Shown in pieces: positions 1 to 8,131 of a stretch of DNA of 64,000 nucleotides. The stretch is from Actinobacteria bacterium OK074 (GTDB lineage Bacteria; Actinomycetota; Actinomycetes; Streptomycetales; Streptomycetaceae): the NCBI GenBank assembly GCA_001298575.1, contig LJCV01000251.1, forward strand, positions 1-64,000, given 5' to 3'. The first letter of the stretch is position 1, and each line of letters starts with the position of its first letter. The notes under the pieces were generated by a model. It did no database searches, was not told where the DNA came from, and saw only the letters and a list, made by a program, of their open reading frames with translations. Made by a program: the position numbers and the translations under genes.

Positions 1-3000
1 CCGCCCCCAAAGCCCCCACCCCCGACAGCTCCCCCTCCGCCTCCCGCAACGCGACCTCCCGCAACGGCCCCGCCACGGCCACCAGTTCCGCGAACTCCCC
101 CCGCTGCACGACCCGCCCCTCGTCCAGCACGATCACCTCGTCCACGGCCTCAAGTCCGGCCAGCCGGTGCGTGATCAGCAGCACGCCCCGCCCCGCCGTC
201 GCGGCCAGCAGATCCCCGGTCAGCGCGTCGGCCGTCGGCAGGTCGAGATGTTCGCCCGGCTCGTCGAGCACCAGCACCGGGAAGTCCGCGAGCAGCGCCC
301 GCGCCAGCGCCAGCCGCTGCCGCTGCCCGCCCGACAGCCGCGCCCCGTGCTCGCCGACGAGCGTGTCGATCCCCTCGGGCAGCCCGTCCACCCACTCCAG
401 CAGCCGGGCCCGGCCCAAGGCGTCCCGCAGCTCCGCCTCGGTCGCGCCCTTCCGCGCGAGCAGCAGGTTCTCCCGCACGGAGCTGTCGAAGAGGTGCGCG
501 TCCTGCGCACACAGCCCGACCATCCGCCGTACGTCGTCGCCGTCGAGCGCGTACCCGTCGACGCCGCCCAGGGTGTACGACCCCGCGTCCGCGTCCAGGA
601 ACCGCAGCAGCACCTGCGCCAGCGTCGTCTTGCCCGCCCCGGACGCCCCCACGACGGCGATCCGGCGCCCCCGGTCGAGCCGCAGGTCGAGCCCGGCGAG
701 GGCGTCCCGGTCCTGCCCGGGGTAGCGGGCGGTGAGACCGCGGACGACCAGCGGGAACGGCCTCGCGGGCGCCGCCGCGGGCACCTCGGGTTCGCGTACG
801 GGCTCGGGCGCGTCCAGGACCTCGTACACGCGCTCGGCGCTGCGCCGGACCCGCTGCCGGAACTGGGCGGCGAGCGGCAGTCCGAGCACCGCCTCGAACG
901 CGGCGAGCGGGGTGAGGACGACGACGGCCATGGTCACCCCGTGCAGCCGCCCGGCGGCGACGGCCTGGGCGCCCACCAGCGCGGAGGCGGCGACGGTCAG
1001 CCCGGTCACGAGCGCGGTGAGCCCGGCGCCGAGCGCGCCGGCAGTGGCGCCGCGGGAGGCGATCCGGGTGAGCGCCGCGTCCGCCGCGCGGACCTCGGCC
1101 CGGCGCGCGGGCAGCGCACCGGCGACCGTCAGCTCGGCGGTGCCGGTCAGCAGGTCGGCCACCTGGGTCGCGAGCAGGCCCCGGGCCGGTGCAAGCCGCC
1201 GCTCGGCGCGGCGCGCCACGGCGGCGGTCAGCAGCGGCACGCCGACCCCCGCCACGAGCAGCCCGGCGGCGAGCACCGCCCCGGCCTCGGGCAGCAGCCA
1301 GCCGGTGAAGGCGATCGATCCGGCGGAGACGACGGCGGCGGCGCCCACCGGCAGCAGCCACCGCAGCCAGTAGTCCTGCAAGGCGTCGACGTCGGCGACG
1401 AGCCGTGACAGCAGGTCGCCGCGCCGGGTGGTGCGCAGTCCGGCGGGCGCGAGGCGCTCAAGGCGCCGGTAGACGGCGACCCGGGTGTCGGCCAGCATCC
1501 GCAGCACCGCGTCGTGCGACACGAGCCGCTCCGCGTACCGGAAGACGGCCCGCCCGATCCCGAAGGCCCGCGTGGCGGTGACGGCGACCATCAGATACAG
1601 CACCGGCGGCTCCTGCGAGGCCCGCGAGATCAGCCACCCGGAGGTCGCCATCAGCCCCACGGCACTCCCCAGCGCACACCCGCCGAGCAGCAGCGCCAGC
1701 GCGAGCCGCCCCCGCAACGGCTTCGCCATCCCCCGCACCCGGGCAAGCACCCGCCCCTCCGCGGCGAGCGCACCGGCAACGCCACTTCCCTCACCGGCGG
1801 GCAGAACCTCCCCGGCCGGCGCTACGTCACCGCCGTCCCGAACGGCTCCGGCCCCGACGACCGCCGGGCGGGACTCCGCCTCCGCCGCGGGCACCCGCAC
1901 CACCCGGTCCGCCACCCCCACCAGCGCGGGCCGGTGCGCCACGAGCAGTACCGTGCGCCCGGCGGCCAGCCTCCGTACCGCCGTCACGACCTCCGCCTCG
2001 GTCGCGCCGTCGAGCGCGGCCGTCGGTTCGTCGAGCAGCAGGACGGGCCGGTCCGCGAGGAACGCCCGCGCCAGGGCGAGCCGTTGCCGCTGTCCGGCGG
2101 AGAGTCCGGCGCCGTCCTCGCCGAGCACGGTGTCGAGGCCGTCGGGCAGCGCGGTCACGAAGTCGAGGGCGCCCGCGTCCGCGAGGGCCCGCCGCAGCGC
2201 CGTGTCGTCGGCGTCGGGCCGGGCCAGCCGTACGTTGTCGGCGATCGTGCCCGCGTACAGGTGCGGCCGCTGCGGCACCCAGGCGATCCGGGACCGCCAC
2301 TCGGCCAGGTCCGCCCCGGCCAGCTCGGCGCCCCCGACCAGCACCCGGCCCCCGGTGGGCGCCACGAACCCGAGCAGCACGTTCAGCAGGGTCGACTTGC
2401 CCACCCCGCTCGGCCCGGTCAGCGCGACGGTCTCCCCCGGCGCCACGGTGAAGGACACCTCGCGCACGGCGTCGGACGACCGCCCCGGATACCGCACGCT
2501 GACCGCCTCAAAGGCGACAGCCCCCGCGGAACCCGGCGAGCCCTCGGAATCCGCCGGTCCTCCCGGCAGCCGCCGCGACCCGTCCACCGGCGCCGGCGCC
2601 TCCAGCACCGCGAAGATCTCCTCGGCGGCGGCCAGCCCCTCCGCCGCCGCGTGGTACTGCGTGCCCACCTGCCGCAGCGGCAAGTACGCCTCGGGGGCCA
2701 GCACCAGGACGACCAGTCCGTTGTACAGCTCCATGTCGCCGTGGACGAGCCGCATGCCGATGGTGACGGCGACCAGCGCGACCGAGATGGTGGCGAGCAG
2801 TTCGAGGGCGAGGGAGGACAGGAAGGCGATCCGCAGCGTCCGCATGGTCGCCTGCCGGTACTCGCCGGTGATCCGCCGGATCGACTCGGCCTGCGCCTTG
2901 GCCCGGCCGAACACCTTGAGCGTCGGCAGCCCGGCGACCACGTCGAGGAAGTGCCCCGAGAGCCGGGACAGCAGCCGCCACTGACGGTCCATCTGGGTCC

Positions 3001-3547
3001 GGGTGGCCCAGCCGATGAGGATCATGAACAGCGGGATCAGCGGCAGCGTGCCGACGATGATCGCCGCCGACACCCAGTCCTCGGTGACGACCCGCGCGAG
3101 CACCGCCACGGGGACGACGACGGAGAGCCCCAACTGCGGCAGATAGCGTGCGAAGTAGTCGTCGAGCGCGTCGACGCCCCGGGTGGCGAGGGCGACCAGC
3201 GAGCCGGTGCGCTGCCCGCTCAGCCATCCGGGACCGAGCGCCCCGGCCCGTTCGAGCAGCTGCCCCCGCAACTGCGACTTCACGGCCGCGCTCGCCCGGT
3301 GCGCGGCGAGTTCGGTGAGCCAGGACACGAGCGCCCGGCCGCCCGCGACGGCGACCAGCAACAGCAGGGGAGTGCGGAGACCGGCGGCGGAGTGGCCGTG
3401 CTGGAAGGCGCCCACGACCACCTCGGCGATGAGCATCGCCTGGGCGATGACCAGCAGCGCCCCGACGGCACCGAGGCCGACGACCGCCACCAGGAAGAGC
3501 CGGGTGGCGCGGGCGTACCGGATCAGACGCGGATCGATCGGTTTCAC
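1..3547 (-). CDS. cydCD: CydCD/CydDC-type fused ABC exporter of the cytochrome bd system (3' end cut by window edge)
   Basis: Inner-membrane ABC exporter needed for assembly of cytochrome bd; the E. coli CydDC pair exports thiols such as cysteine and glutathione. Here both half-transporters are in one polypeptide, as is usual in Streptomyces. The reading frame stays open to base 1, about 1182 codons, so only the extreme C-terminus can be missing. Order: membrane domain; ATPase 1 with Walker A GPSGVGKS near residue 380 and signature LSAGQRQ near 487; second membrane domain; ATPase 2 with Walker A GASGAGKTT near 970, signature LSGGQRQ near 1070 and H-loop LLITHRL near the end. The N-terminus reads MKPIDPRLIRYARATRL from a GTG at 3547 preceded by AGAAGG; an in-frame GTG lies three codons upstream. 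A parS site covers the start codon. Transcribed behind cydA-cydB. Confidence 0.93.
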   Translation of the reverse strand, partial: MKPIDPRLIRYARATRLFLVAVVGLGAVGALLVIAQAMLIAEVVVGAFQHGHSAAGLRTPLLLLVAVAGGRALVSWLTELAAHRASAAVKSQLRGQLLERAGALGPGWLSGQRTGSLVALATRGVDALDDYFARYLPQLGLSVVVPVAVLARVVTEDWVSAAIIVGTLPLIPLFMILIGWATRTQMDRQWRLLSRLSGHFLDVVAGLPTLKVFGRAKAQAESIRRITGEYRQATMRTLRIAFLSSLALELLATISVALVAVTIGMRLVHGDMELYNGLVVLVLAPEAYLPLRQVGTQYHAAAEGLAAAEEIFAVLEAPAPVDGSRRLPGGPADSEGSPGSAGAVAFEAVSVRYPGRSSDAVREVSFTVAPGETVALTGPSGVGKSTLLNVLLGFVAPTGGRVLVGGAELAGADLAEWRSRIAWVPQRPHLYAGTIADNVRLARPDADDTALRRALADAGALDFVTALPDGLDTVLGEDGAGLSAGQRQRLALARAFLADRPVLLLDEPTAALDGATEAEVVTAVRRLAAGRTVLLVAHRPALVGVADRVVRVPAAEAESRPAVVGAGAVRDGGDVAPAGEVLPAGEGSGVAGALAAEGRVLARVRGMAKPLRGRLALALLLGGCALGSAVGLMATSGWLISRASQEPPVLYLMVAVTATRAFGIGRAVFRYAERLVSHDAVLRMLADTRVAVYRRLERLAPAGLRTTRRGDLLSRLVADVDALQDYWLRWLLPVGAAAVVSAGSIAFTGWLLPEAGAVLAAGLLVAGVGVPLLTAAVARRAERRLAPARGLLATQVADLLTGTAELTVAGALPARRAEVRAADAALTRIASRGATAGALGAGLTALVTGLTVAASALVGAQAVAAGRLHGVTMAVVVLTPLAAFEAVLGLPLAAQFRQRVRRSAERVYEVLDAPEPVREPEVPAAAPARPFPLVVRGLTARYPGQDRDALAGLDLRLDRGRRIAVVGASGAGKTTLAQVLLRFLDADAGSYTLGGVDGYALDGDDVRRMVGLCAQDAHLFDSSVRENLLLARKGATEAELRDALGRARLLEWVDGLPEGIDTLVGEHGARLSGGQRQRLALARALLADFPVLVLDEPGEHLDLPTADALTGDLLAATAGRGVLLITHRLAGLEAVDEVIVLDEGRVVQRGEFAELVAVAGPLREVALREAEGELSGVGALGA

Positions 3548-3554
3548 GTGAAAC
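3541..3554. promoter_or_regulatory. parS site 1 (overlaps cydCD start)
   Basis: Perfect gtttcacgtgaaac, the Streptomyces ParB-binding palindrome. It covers the GTG start codon and second codon of cydCD, so the site also encodes protein. Confidence 0.92.
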
Positions 3555-3589
3555 ACACCTTCTTCTCGAACCCCGCTCTCAACGGGCAT

Positions 3590-3603
3590 GTTTCACGTGA
3601 AAC
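3590..3603. promoter_or_regulatory. parS site 2
   Basis: Perfect 14-bp parS at the centre of a 26-bp perfect palindrome (3584-3609). It lies in the cydB-cydCD gap. Confidence 0.92.
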
Positions 3604-3628
3604 ATGCCCTTCGGCCCGGATGAGCGAT

Positions 3629-3642
3629 GTTTCACGTGAAAC
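3629..3642. promoter_or_regulatory. parS site 3
   Basis: Perfect 14-bp parS in the cydB-cydCD gap, 39 bp start-to-start from site 2. Confidence 0.92.
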
Positions 3643-3658
3643 CCTCCGCACTGAGGGT

Positions 3659-3672
3659 GTTTCACGTGAAAC
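3659..3672. promoter_or_regulatory. parS site 4
   Basis: Perfect 14-bp parS, 30 bp from site 3. Four parS sites fall within 132 bp here, the densest cluster in the window. Confidence 0.92.
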
Positions 3673-3711
3673 ATCGCGAACCTCACCTGGACCGGCACCG
3701 GCACCGCACGC

Positions 3712-4719
3712 TCAGTGCCCGATCTCGGCCGCGATGTGCTGCGTCCCGATCCGCTTGCGGAACACCCAGTAGGTCCAGCCCTGGTAGAGCATCACGATCG
3801 GCGTGGCGATCACCGCGCACCACGTCATGATCTTCAGGGTGTACGGGCTCGACGAGGCGTTGGTGACCGTGAGGCTCCAGTCCGGGTTGAGCGTGGACGG
3901 CATGACGTTCGGGAAGAGCGTCAGGAACAGCATCGCGACAGCGCCCACGATGGTGATGCCGGACAGCGCGAACGACCATCCCTCGCGCCCCCGCTGGTTC
4001 GCGACCAGGGCGGCGACCAGGGCGAGCACGGCCACGACCAGCGCGACCAGGCTCTTGGCGTCACCCTTGTCGGCCTGCGTCCAGACCAGGAAGACCAGCG
4101 CGAGCACGGCGGTGACCAGGCCGACGTACAGCGCCAGCCGGCGGGCCCGCTCCCGGATCTCCCCCACGGTCTTCAGGGCCGTGAACACCGTTCCGTGGAA
4201 GGTGAACAGCGACAGCGTGACCAGTCCGCCGAGGAGCGCGTACGGGTTGAGCAGCGCCCAGAAGCCGCCGACGTACTCCATGTCGGCGTCGATCTTCACC
4301 CCGTGGGTGATGTTCGCGAAGGCCACGCCCCACAGGAACGCCGGGATCAGCGAGGTCCAGAAGATCGCGTGCTCCCAGTTGCGCTGCCAGTTCTCCTCGG
4401 GCCGCTTGGCGCGGTACTCGAAGGCGACACCGCGCACGATCAGGCAGACCAGGATGACCAGGAGCGGCAGGTAGAAGCCGGAGAAGAGGGTGGCGTACCA
4501 GTCGGGGAAGGCGGCGAAGGTCGCGCCGCCCGCGCTGAGCAGCCACACCTCGTTGCCGTCCCAGACGGGTCCGATCGTGTTGATCAGCACCCGCCGCTCG
4601 GGCCGGTCGCGGGCGAGCAGTTTGGTGAGGACGCCGACTCCGAAGTCGAAGCCCTCCAGGAAGAAGTAGCCGGTCCACAGGACGGCGATGAGGACGAACC
4701 AGACGTCGTGCAGTTCCAT
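3712..4719 (-). CDS. cydB: Cytochrome bd quinol oxidase subunit II
   Basis: Integral membrane subunit of the cytochrome bd terminal oxidase, which oxidises quinol and reduces oxygen to water with high affinity. It is 335 residues with about eight to nine hydrophobic segments. Family motifs are GFDFGVG near residue 24 and GPVWDGNEVWLL near residue 50. It starts at ATG 4719, 19 bp after the cydA stop, so the two subunits are co-transcribed. About 165 bp holding four parS sites separates it from cydCD. Identification is secure from length, motifs and context. Confidence 0.96.
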   Translation of the reverse strand: MELHDVWFVLIAVLWTGYFFLEGFDFGVGVLTKLLARDRPERRVLINTIGPVWDGNEVWLLSAGGATFAAFPDWYATLFSGFYLPLLVILVCLIVRGVAFEYRAKRPEENWQRNWEHAIFWTSLIPAFLWGVAFANITHGVKIDADMEYVGGFWALLNPYALLGGLVTLSLFTFHGTVFTALKTVGEIRERARRLALYVGLVTAVLALVFLVWTQADKGDAKSLVALVVAVLALVAALVANQRGREGWSFALSGITIVGAVAMLFLTLFPNVMPSTLNPDWSLTVTNASSSPYTLKIMTWCAVIATPIVMLYQGWTYWVFRKRIGTQHIAAEIGH

Positions 4720-4738
4720 GACTTGTTCGCTCCCCGGC

Positions 4739-6247
4739 CTAGTAGGAGAAGGCCATCGGCTTGTCGGCGTCCCGCAGGTCGCCGCCGATCTTCGTGGGCG
4801 GATTGAGGTCGGCCTCGGTGAGTTCGGGCGGGCCCGCCTTGACGTACTTCACGAGGAGCTTGACCTCGATGACGGCGAGGACGGCGTAGAGCGCGGTGAA
4901 GACGATCATCGAGGTGAGGACCTCGGCCTGGGAGACACCGGGGGAGACCGCGTCCCGGGTGCGCAGGACGCCGTAGACGACCCAGGGCTGGCGGCCGGTC
5001 TCGGTGAAGATCCAGCCCCAGGAGTTGGCGATCAGCGGGAAACCCATGGTCAGGACGGCGACGCGCCAGTACCACTTGGTGAGCGTGGGGCCGAGGGCCT
5101 GCTTGCGGAAGAGCACCAGGTGCGGCACCTCGTCGTCGCCGACCCGCAGGTGCTGGGGCAGCAGGAACTTCTTCCGGGTCAGCCACAGGCCCGCGAGCCC
5201 GATCGCGAAGGACGTCATGCCGAAGCCGATCATCCAGCGGAAGCCCCAGAAGGCGACGGGGATGTTGGGCCGGTAGTCGCCGGGCCCGAACTTCTGCTGC
5301 TCGGCCTTGTTGACGTCGTTGATGCCGGGGACGTACGAGGAGAAGTTGTCGTCGGCGAGGAACGACAGCAGGCCGGGGATCTCGATGGCGACGGTGTTGT
5401 GGCCCTTCTCGACGTCGCCGTAGGCGAAGACGGAGAAGGGGGCGGGGGACTGGCCGTCCCACAGCGCCTCGGCGGCGGCCATCTTCATCGGCTGCTGCTT
5501 GAACATGACCTTGCCGAGCGTGTCCCCGCTGACCGCCGTGAGCAGGCCGCCGATGACGACGGTGATCAGGCCCAGGCGCAGCGAGGTCTTCATCACCTGG
5601 ATGTGCTTCTTGCGCATCAGGTGGAAGGCGGCGATGCCGACCATGAAGGCGCCACCGGTGAGGAAGGACGCGGACAGGGTGTGGAACGCCTGGGTGAGCG
5701 CGGTGTTCTGGGTCAGGACGGCCCAGAAGTCGGTGAGTTCGGCCCGCCCCCGCGCCTTGTCGATCTTGTAGCCGACGGGGTGCTGCATCCACGAGTTGGC
5801 CGCGAGGATGAAGTACGCCGACAGGATCGTGCCGATGGAGACCATCCAGATACAGGCCAGGTGGATCTTCTTCGGGAGCTTGTCCCAGCCGAAGATCCAC
5901 AGCCCGATGAAGGTGGACTCGAAGAAGAAGGCGATGAGGGCCTCGAAGGCGAGCGGGGCACCGAAGACGTCGCCGACGAAGCGCGAGTAGGCGGACCAGT
6001 TCATGCCGAACTGGAACTCCTGGACGATCCCGGTGACGACACCCATCGCGATGTTGATCAGGAAGAGTTTGCCCCAGAACTTGGTGGCTCTGAGGTACTT
6101 CTCCTTCCCCGTGCGCACCCAGGCGGTCTCCAGGCCGGCGGTCAGCGCGGCCAGCGAGATCGTCAGGGGGACGAAGAGGAAGTGGTAGACGGTGGTGATG
6201 CCGAACTGCCAGCGCGCCAGAGTCTCCGGCGCCAAAGCCAGGTTCAC
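4739..6247 (-). CDS. cydA: Cytochrome bd quinol oxidase subunit I
   Basis: Haem-bearing subunit (b558, b595, d) of cytochrome bd oxidase, 502 residues. His22 in YHFLFVPLT is the conserved N-terminal haem ligand, and GRQPW, the signature near the quinol-site loop, is in ETGRQPWVVYGVLRT. The Q-loop is of the short type usual outside enterobacteria. The start is GTG 6247 with a strong ribosome site AAGGAGAAGG. Upstream lie a near-perfect Rex operator and a Crp/Fnr-like palindrome, fitting induction under low oxygen or a high NADH/NAD ratio. First gene of cydA-cydB-cydCD. Confidence 0.97.
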   Translation of the reverse strand: MNLALAPETLARWQFGITTVYHFLFVPLTISLAALTAGLETAWVRTGKEKYLRATKFWGKLFLINIAMGVVTGIVQEFQFGMNWSAYSRFVGDVFGAPLAFEALIAFFFESTFIGLWIFGWDKLPKKIHLACIWMVSIGTILSAYFILAANSWMQHPVGYKIDKARGRAELTDFWAVLTQNTALTQAFHTLSASFLTGGAFMVGIAAFHLMRKKHIQVMKTSLRLGLITVVIGGLLTAVSGDTLGKVMFKQQPMKMAAAEALWDGQSPAPFSVFAYGDVEKGHNTVAIEIPGLLSFLADDNFSSYVPGINDVNKAEQQKFGPGDYRPNIPVAFWGFRWMIGFGMTSFAIGLAGLWLTRKKFLLPQHLRVGDDEVPHLVLFRKQALGPTLTKWYWRVAVLTMGFPLIANSWGWIFTETGRQPWVVYGVLRTRDAVSPGVSQAEVLTSMIVFTALYAVLAVIEVKLLVKYVKAGPPELTEADLNPPTKIGGDLRDADKPMAFSY

Positions 6248-6298
6248 GTCGCCTTCTCCTTACGTCGCCGCAAGCCAAGAGCGGCAGTTTGCCCTGTT

Positions 6299-6314
6299 TG
6301 TGATCCACATCACG
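6299..6314. promoter_or_regulatory. Crp/Fnr-like palindrome upstream of cydA
   Basis: TGTGA-N6-TCACG, one base from the TGTGA-N6-TCACA consensus of the Crp family. It lies 52 bp upstream of the cydA start and 19 bp on the cydA side of the Rex operator. Binding is inferred from the pattern only. Confidence 0.45.
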
Positions 6315-6332
6315 GGAGCAATCAGGACACGC

Positions 6333-6350
6333 TTGTGAACGCGTTCACAT
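6333..6350. promoter_or_regulatory. Rex operator (ROP)
   Basis: The sequence TTGTGAACGCGTTCACAT matches the 18-bp Rex operator TTGTGAA-N4-TTCACAA at all but the last base. In S. coelicolor cydABCD is the classical target of the NADH-sensing repressor Rex. A further TTCACAA half-site follows directly (6350-6356). Confidence 0.88.
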
Positions 6351-6478
6351 TCACAAGCAATTATGACGCACCAGTGTTCGACACCTGAAGGGGGGGTCCT
6401 TCCTTAACGTCAACCCATCCGACCTCTTGACAAATTCGTGCCCAACACCCCCAGCAGTCACAGGAATTACGTACGACA

Positions 6479-6539
6479 AGGCCCCGCCGCTCACTCTCCA
6501 GGGGCATCCAGGAGCAGGCGACGGGGCCTCGTACAGCGG
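6479..6539. terminator. Weak hairpin downstream of hisC/pat
   Basis: Inverted repeat aggccccg (6479-6486) / cggggcct (6532-6539) just after the aminotransferase stop codon. The loop is long and there is no T-tract; U-less terminators are common in Streptomyces. The rest of the 6248-6553 gap holds only the Rex and Crp-like sites. Confidence 0.4.
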
Positions 6540-6553
6540 CGGCGGCGCGCCGC

Positions 6554-7633
6554 CTACAGCTCCTTGCGGAACCCCTCCGTCACCTTCAGGAAGATGTCGT
6601 TGGCCTCGGTCTCCCCGACCGTCACCCGCACGCCCTCCCCCGGGAACGGCCGCACGACCACCCCCGCCTGCTCGCACGCCGCCGCGAAGTCCGCCGTGCG
6701 CTCCCCCAGCCGCAGCCACACGAAGTTCGCCTGCGTCTCCGGCACCGTCCAGCCCTGGCCTCTCAGCGTGTCCACCACGCGTGTGCGCTCGGCCACCAGC
6801 GAACCGACCCGGCCGAGCAGGGCGTCCTCGGCGCGCAGCGAGGCCACCGCCGCGTCCTGCGCCAGCTGGCTCACGCCGAACGGCACCGCCGTCTTGCGCA
6901 GCGCCGCCGCCACCGGCTCGTGCGCAATCGCGAAGCCCACCCGCAGCCCGGCGAGGCCGTACGCCTTGGAGAAGGTGCGCAGCACGCAGACGTTCGGCCG
7001 CTCGCGGTAGAACTCGACGCCGTCGGGCAGGTCGGCACCGCGCATGAACTCGCGGTACGCCTCGTCCAGCACCACCAGCACATCTCCGGGCACCCGGTCG
7101 AGGAACCGCTCCAGCTCGGTCCGCCGTACCGCCGTGCCCGTCGGGTTGTTGGGGTTGCAGACGAACACCAGCCGGGTCCGCTCGGTGATCGCGTCCGCCA
7201 TCGCGTCCAGGTCGTGCACGTCGCCCGGGGTCAGCGGGACCTGCACCGAGGTGGCGCCGCTGATCTGCGTGACGATCGGGTACGCCTCGAAGGAGCGCCA
7301 GGCGTAGACGACCTCGTCGCCCGGGCCGCTGGTCGACTGCACCAGCTGCTGGGCGATGCCGACCGAGCCCGTCCCGGTGGCGATGTGGGCCGCCGGTACC
7401 CCGAAGCGGTCCGCCAGCTCACTCGTCAGCGCGGCGCACGACAGGTCCGGGTACCGGTTGAAGGACGCCGCCGCCGCCGTCACCGACTCCATCACGCCCG
7501 GCAGCGGCGGGTACGGGTTCTCGTTCGAGGACAGCTTGTACGCCACCGGGCCGCCGGCCGCGGCGGGCTTGCCGGGCTTGTAGGTGGGGATCCCCTCCAG
7601 TTCGGCACGCAGCCTCGGGCTCGTCTCGCTCAC
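6554..7633 (-). CDS. HisC-family aminotransferase (histidinol-phosphate / phenylalanine aminotransferase)
   Basis: PLP-dependent class I/II aminotransferase of the HisC family, 359 residues. Visible motifs are NENPYPPLPG near the N-terminus, CNPNNPTG in the middle, DEAYREF (PLP-pyridine aspartate) and TFSKAYGLAGLRVG, whose lysine forms the Schiff base. It is not in a his operon, so it is more likely the second HisC-like enzyme of actinomycetes, often annotated as phenylalanine aminotransferase (pat), than the dedicated histidine enzyme. The start is GTG 7633 preceded by GAGGAG; the frame extends further upstream but without a ribosome site. Transcribed alone. Confidence 0.88.
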   Translation of the reverse strand: MSETSPRLRAELEGIPTYKPGKPAAAGGPVAYKLSSNENPYPPLPGVMESVTAAAASFNRYPDLSCAALTSELADRFGVPAAHIATGTGSVGIAQQLVQSTSGPGDEVVYAWRSFEAYPIVTQISGATSVQVPLTPGDVHDLDAMADAITERTRLVFVCNPNNPTGTAVRRTELERFLDRVPGDVLVVLDEAYREFMRGADLPDGVEFYRERPNVCVLRTFSKAYGLAGLRVGFAIAHEPVAAALRKTAVPFGVSQLAQDAAVASLRAEDALLGRVGSLVAERTRVVDTLRGQGWTVPETQANFVWLRLGERTADFAAACEQAGVVVRPFPGEGVRVTVGETEANDIFLKVTEGFRKEL

Positions 7634-8131
7634 CGCAGTCCTCCTCGCACACACCACCGGCGCCGCGTACCCGCACGCCACCGGCCTTTCGTGCTGCTCA
7701 CCCTATGAGGATTCGGCGCCACCGCGAGCGGCCTGTGGACAAGTTGCCCGACGCCCTGTGGAAAACTCGCGGCATGGCTTCAGTGCCGCACCGGCACGCC
7801 GTCAGCGCGATCATGGGCATGACATAGGGCAATACATCAGGACATCGGCGCACTAAGGCGCATGAACCGGGGGGCGCGCCGCAGGATTTTCCGCGCGCCG
7901 GTGGCTCGCGCCGTGGCGCGCATCCCCCGTGCAGGTGAGTTGAGACCTCTTCGAAACATGGCCGACTTGGCAGGTCCGTACGCATCGACAAGTCACGTCC
8001 TGCACTGGAAGGATCCAACTCCCTTAATTTCTAAGGCATTTCACTATCGTTGACCATGCAGAAACGTGCCTGTCAACGAGTGCATATGCGTCCGCACTAC
8101 CCCACCGCATGAGCCCTACTATCGGCTCGCC
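7634..8131. other. Intergenic region between hisC and the LacI regulator
   Basis: About 500 bp without a convincing gene. It holds the divergent promoters, two DnaA-box-like 9-mers near 7734-7765 and a comparatively AT-rich patch at about 8020-8055. A 63-codon frame at 7862-8053 is not supported. Confidence 0.5.
7734..7765 (-). promoter_or_regulatory. Two DnaA-box-like 9-mers
   Basis: On the minus strand TTGTCCACA (7734-7742), the preferred Streptomyces DnaA box, and TTTTCCACA (7757-7765) lie 23 bp apart in the same orientation. Both are close to the hisC promoter region. Function is inferred. Confidence 0.5.

Noticed and set aside
1514..3772. Very long plus-strand open frame opposite cydCD
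   Set aside because: Low-complexity Arg/Pro/Gly/Gln translation antisense to a clearly coding gene; such frames are expected at over 70% GC.
7862..8053. 63-codon frame between hisC and the LacI gene
   Set aside because: No ribosome site and no recognisable protein; codon pattern not typical of neighbours.
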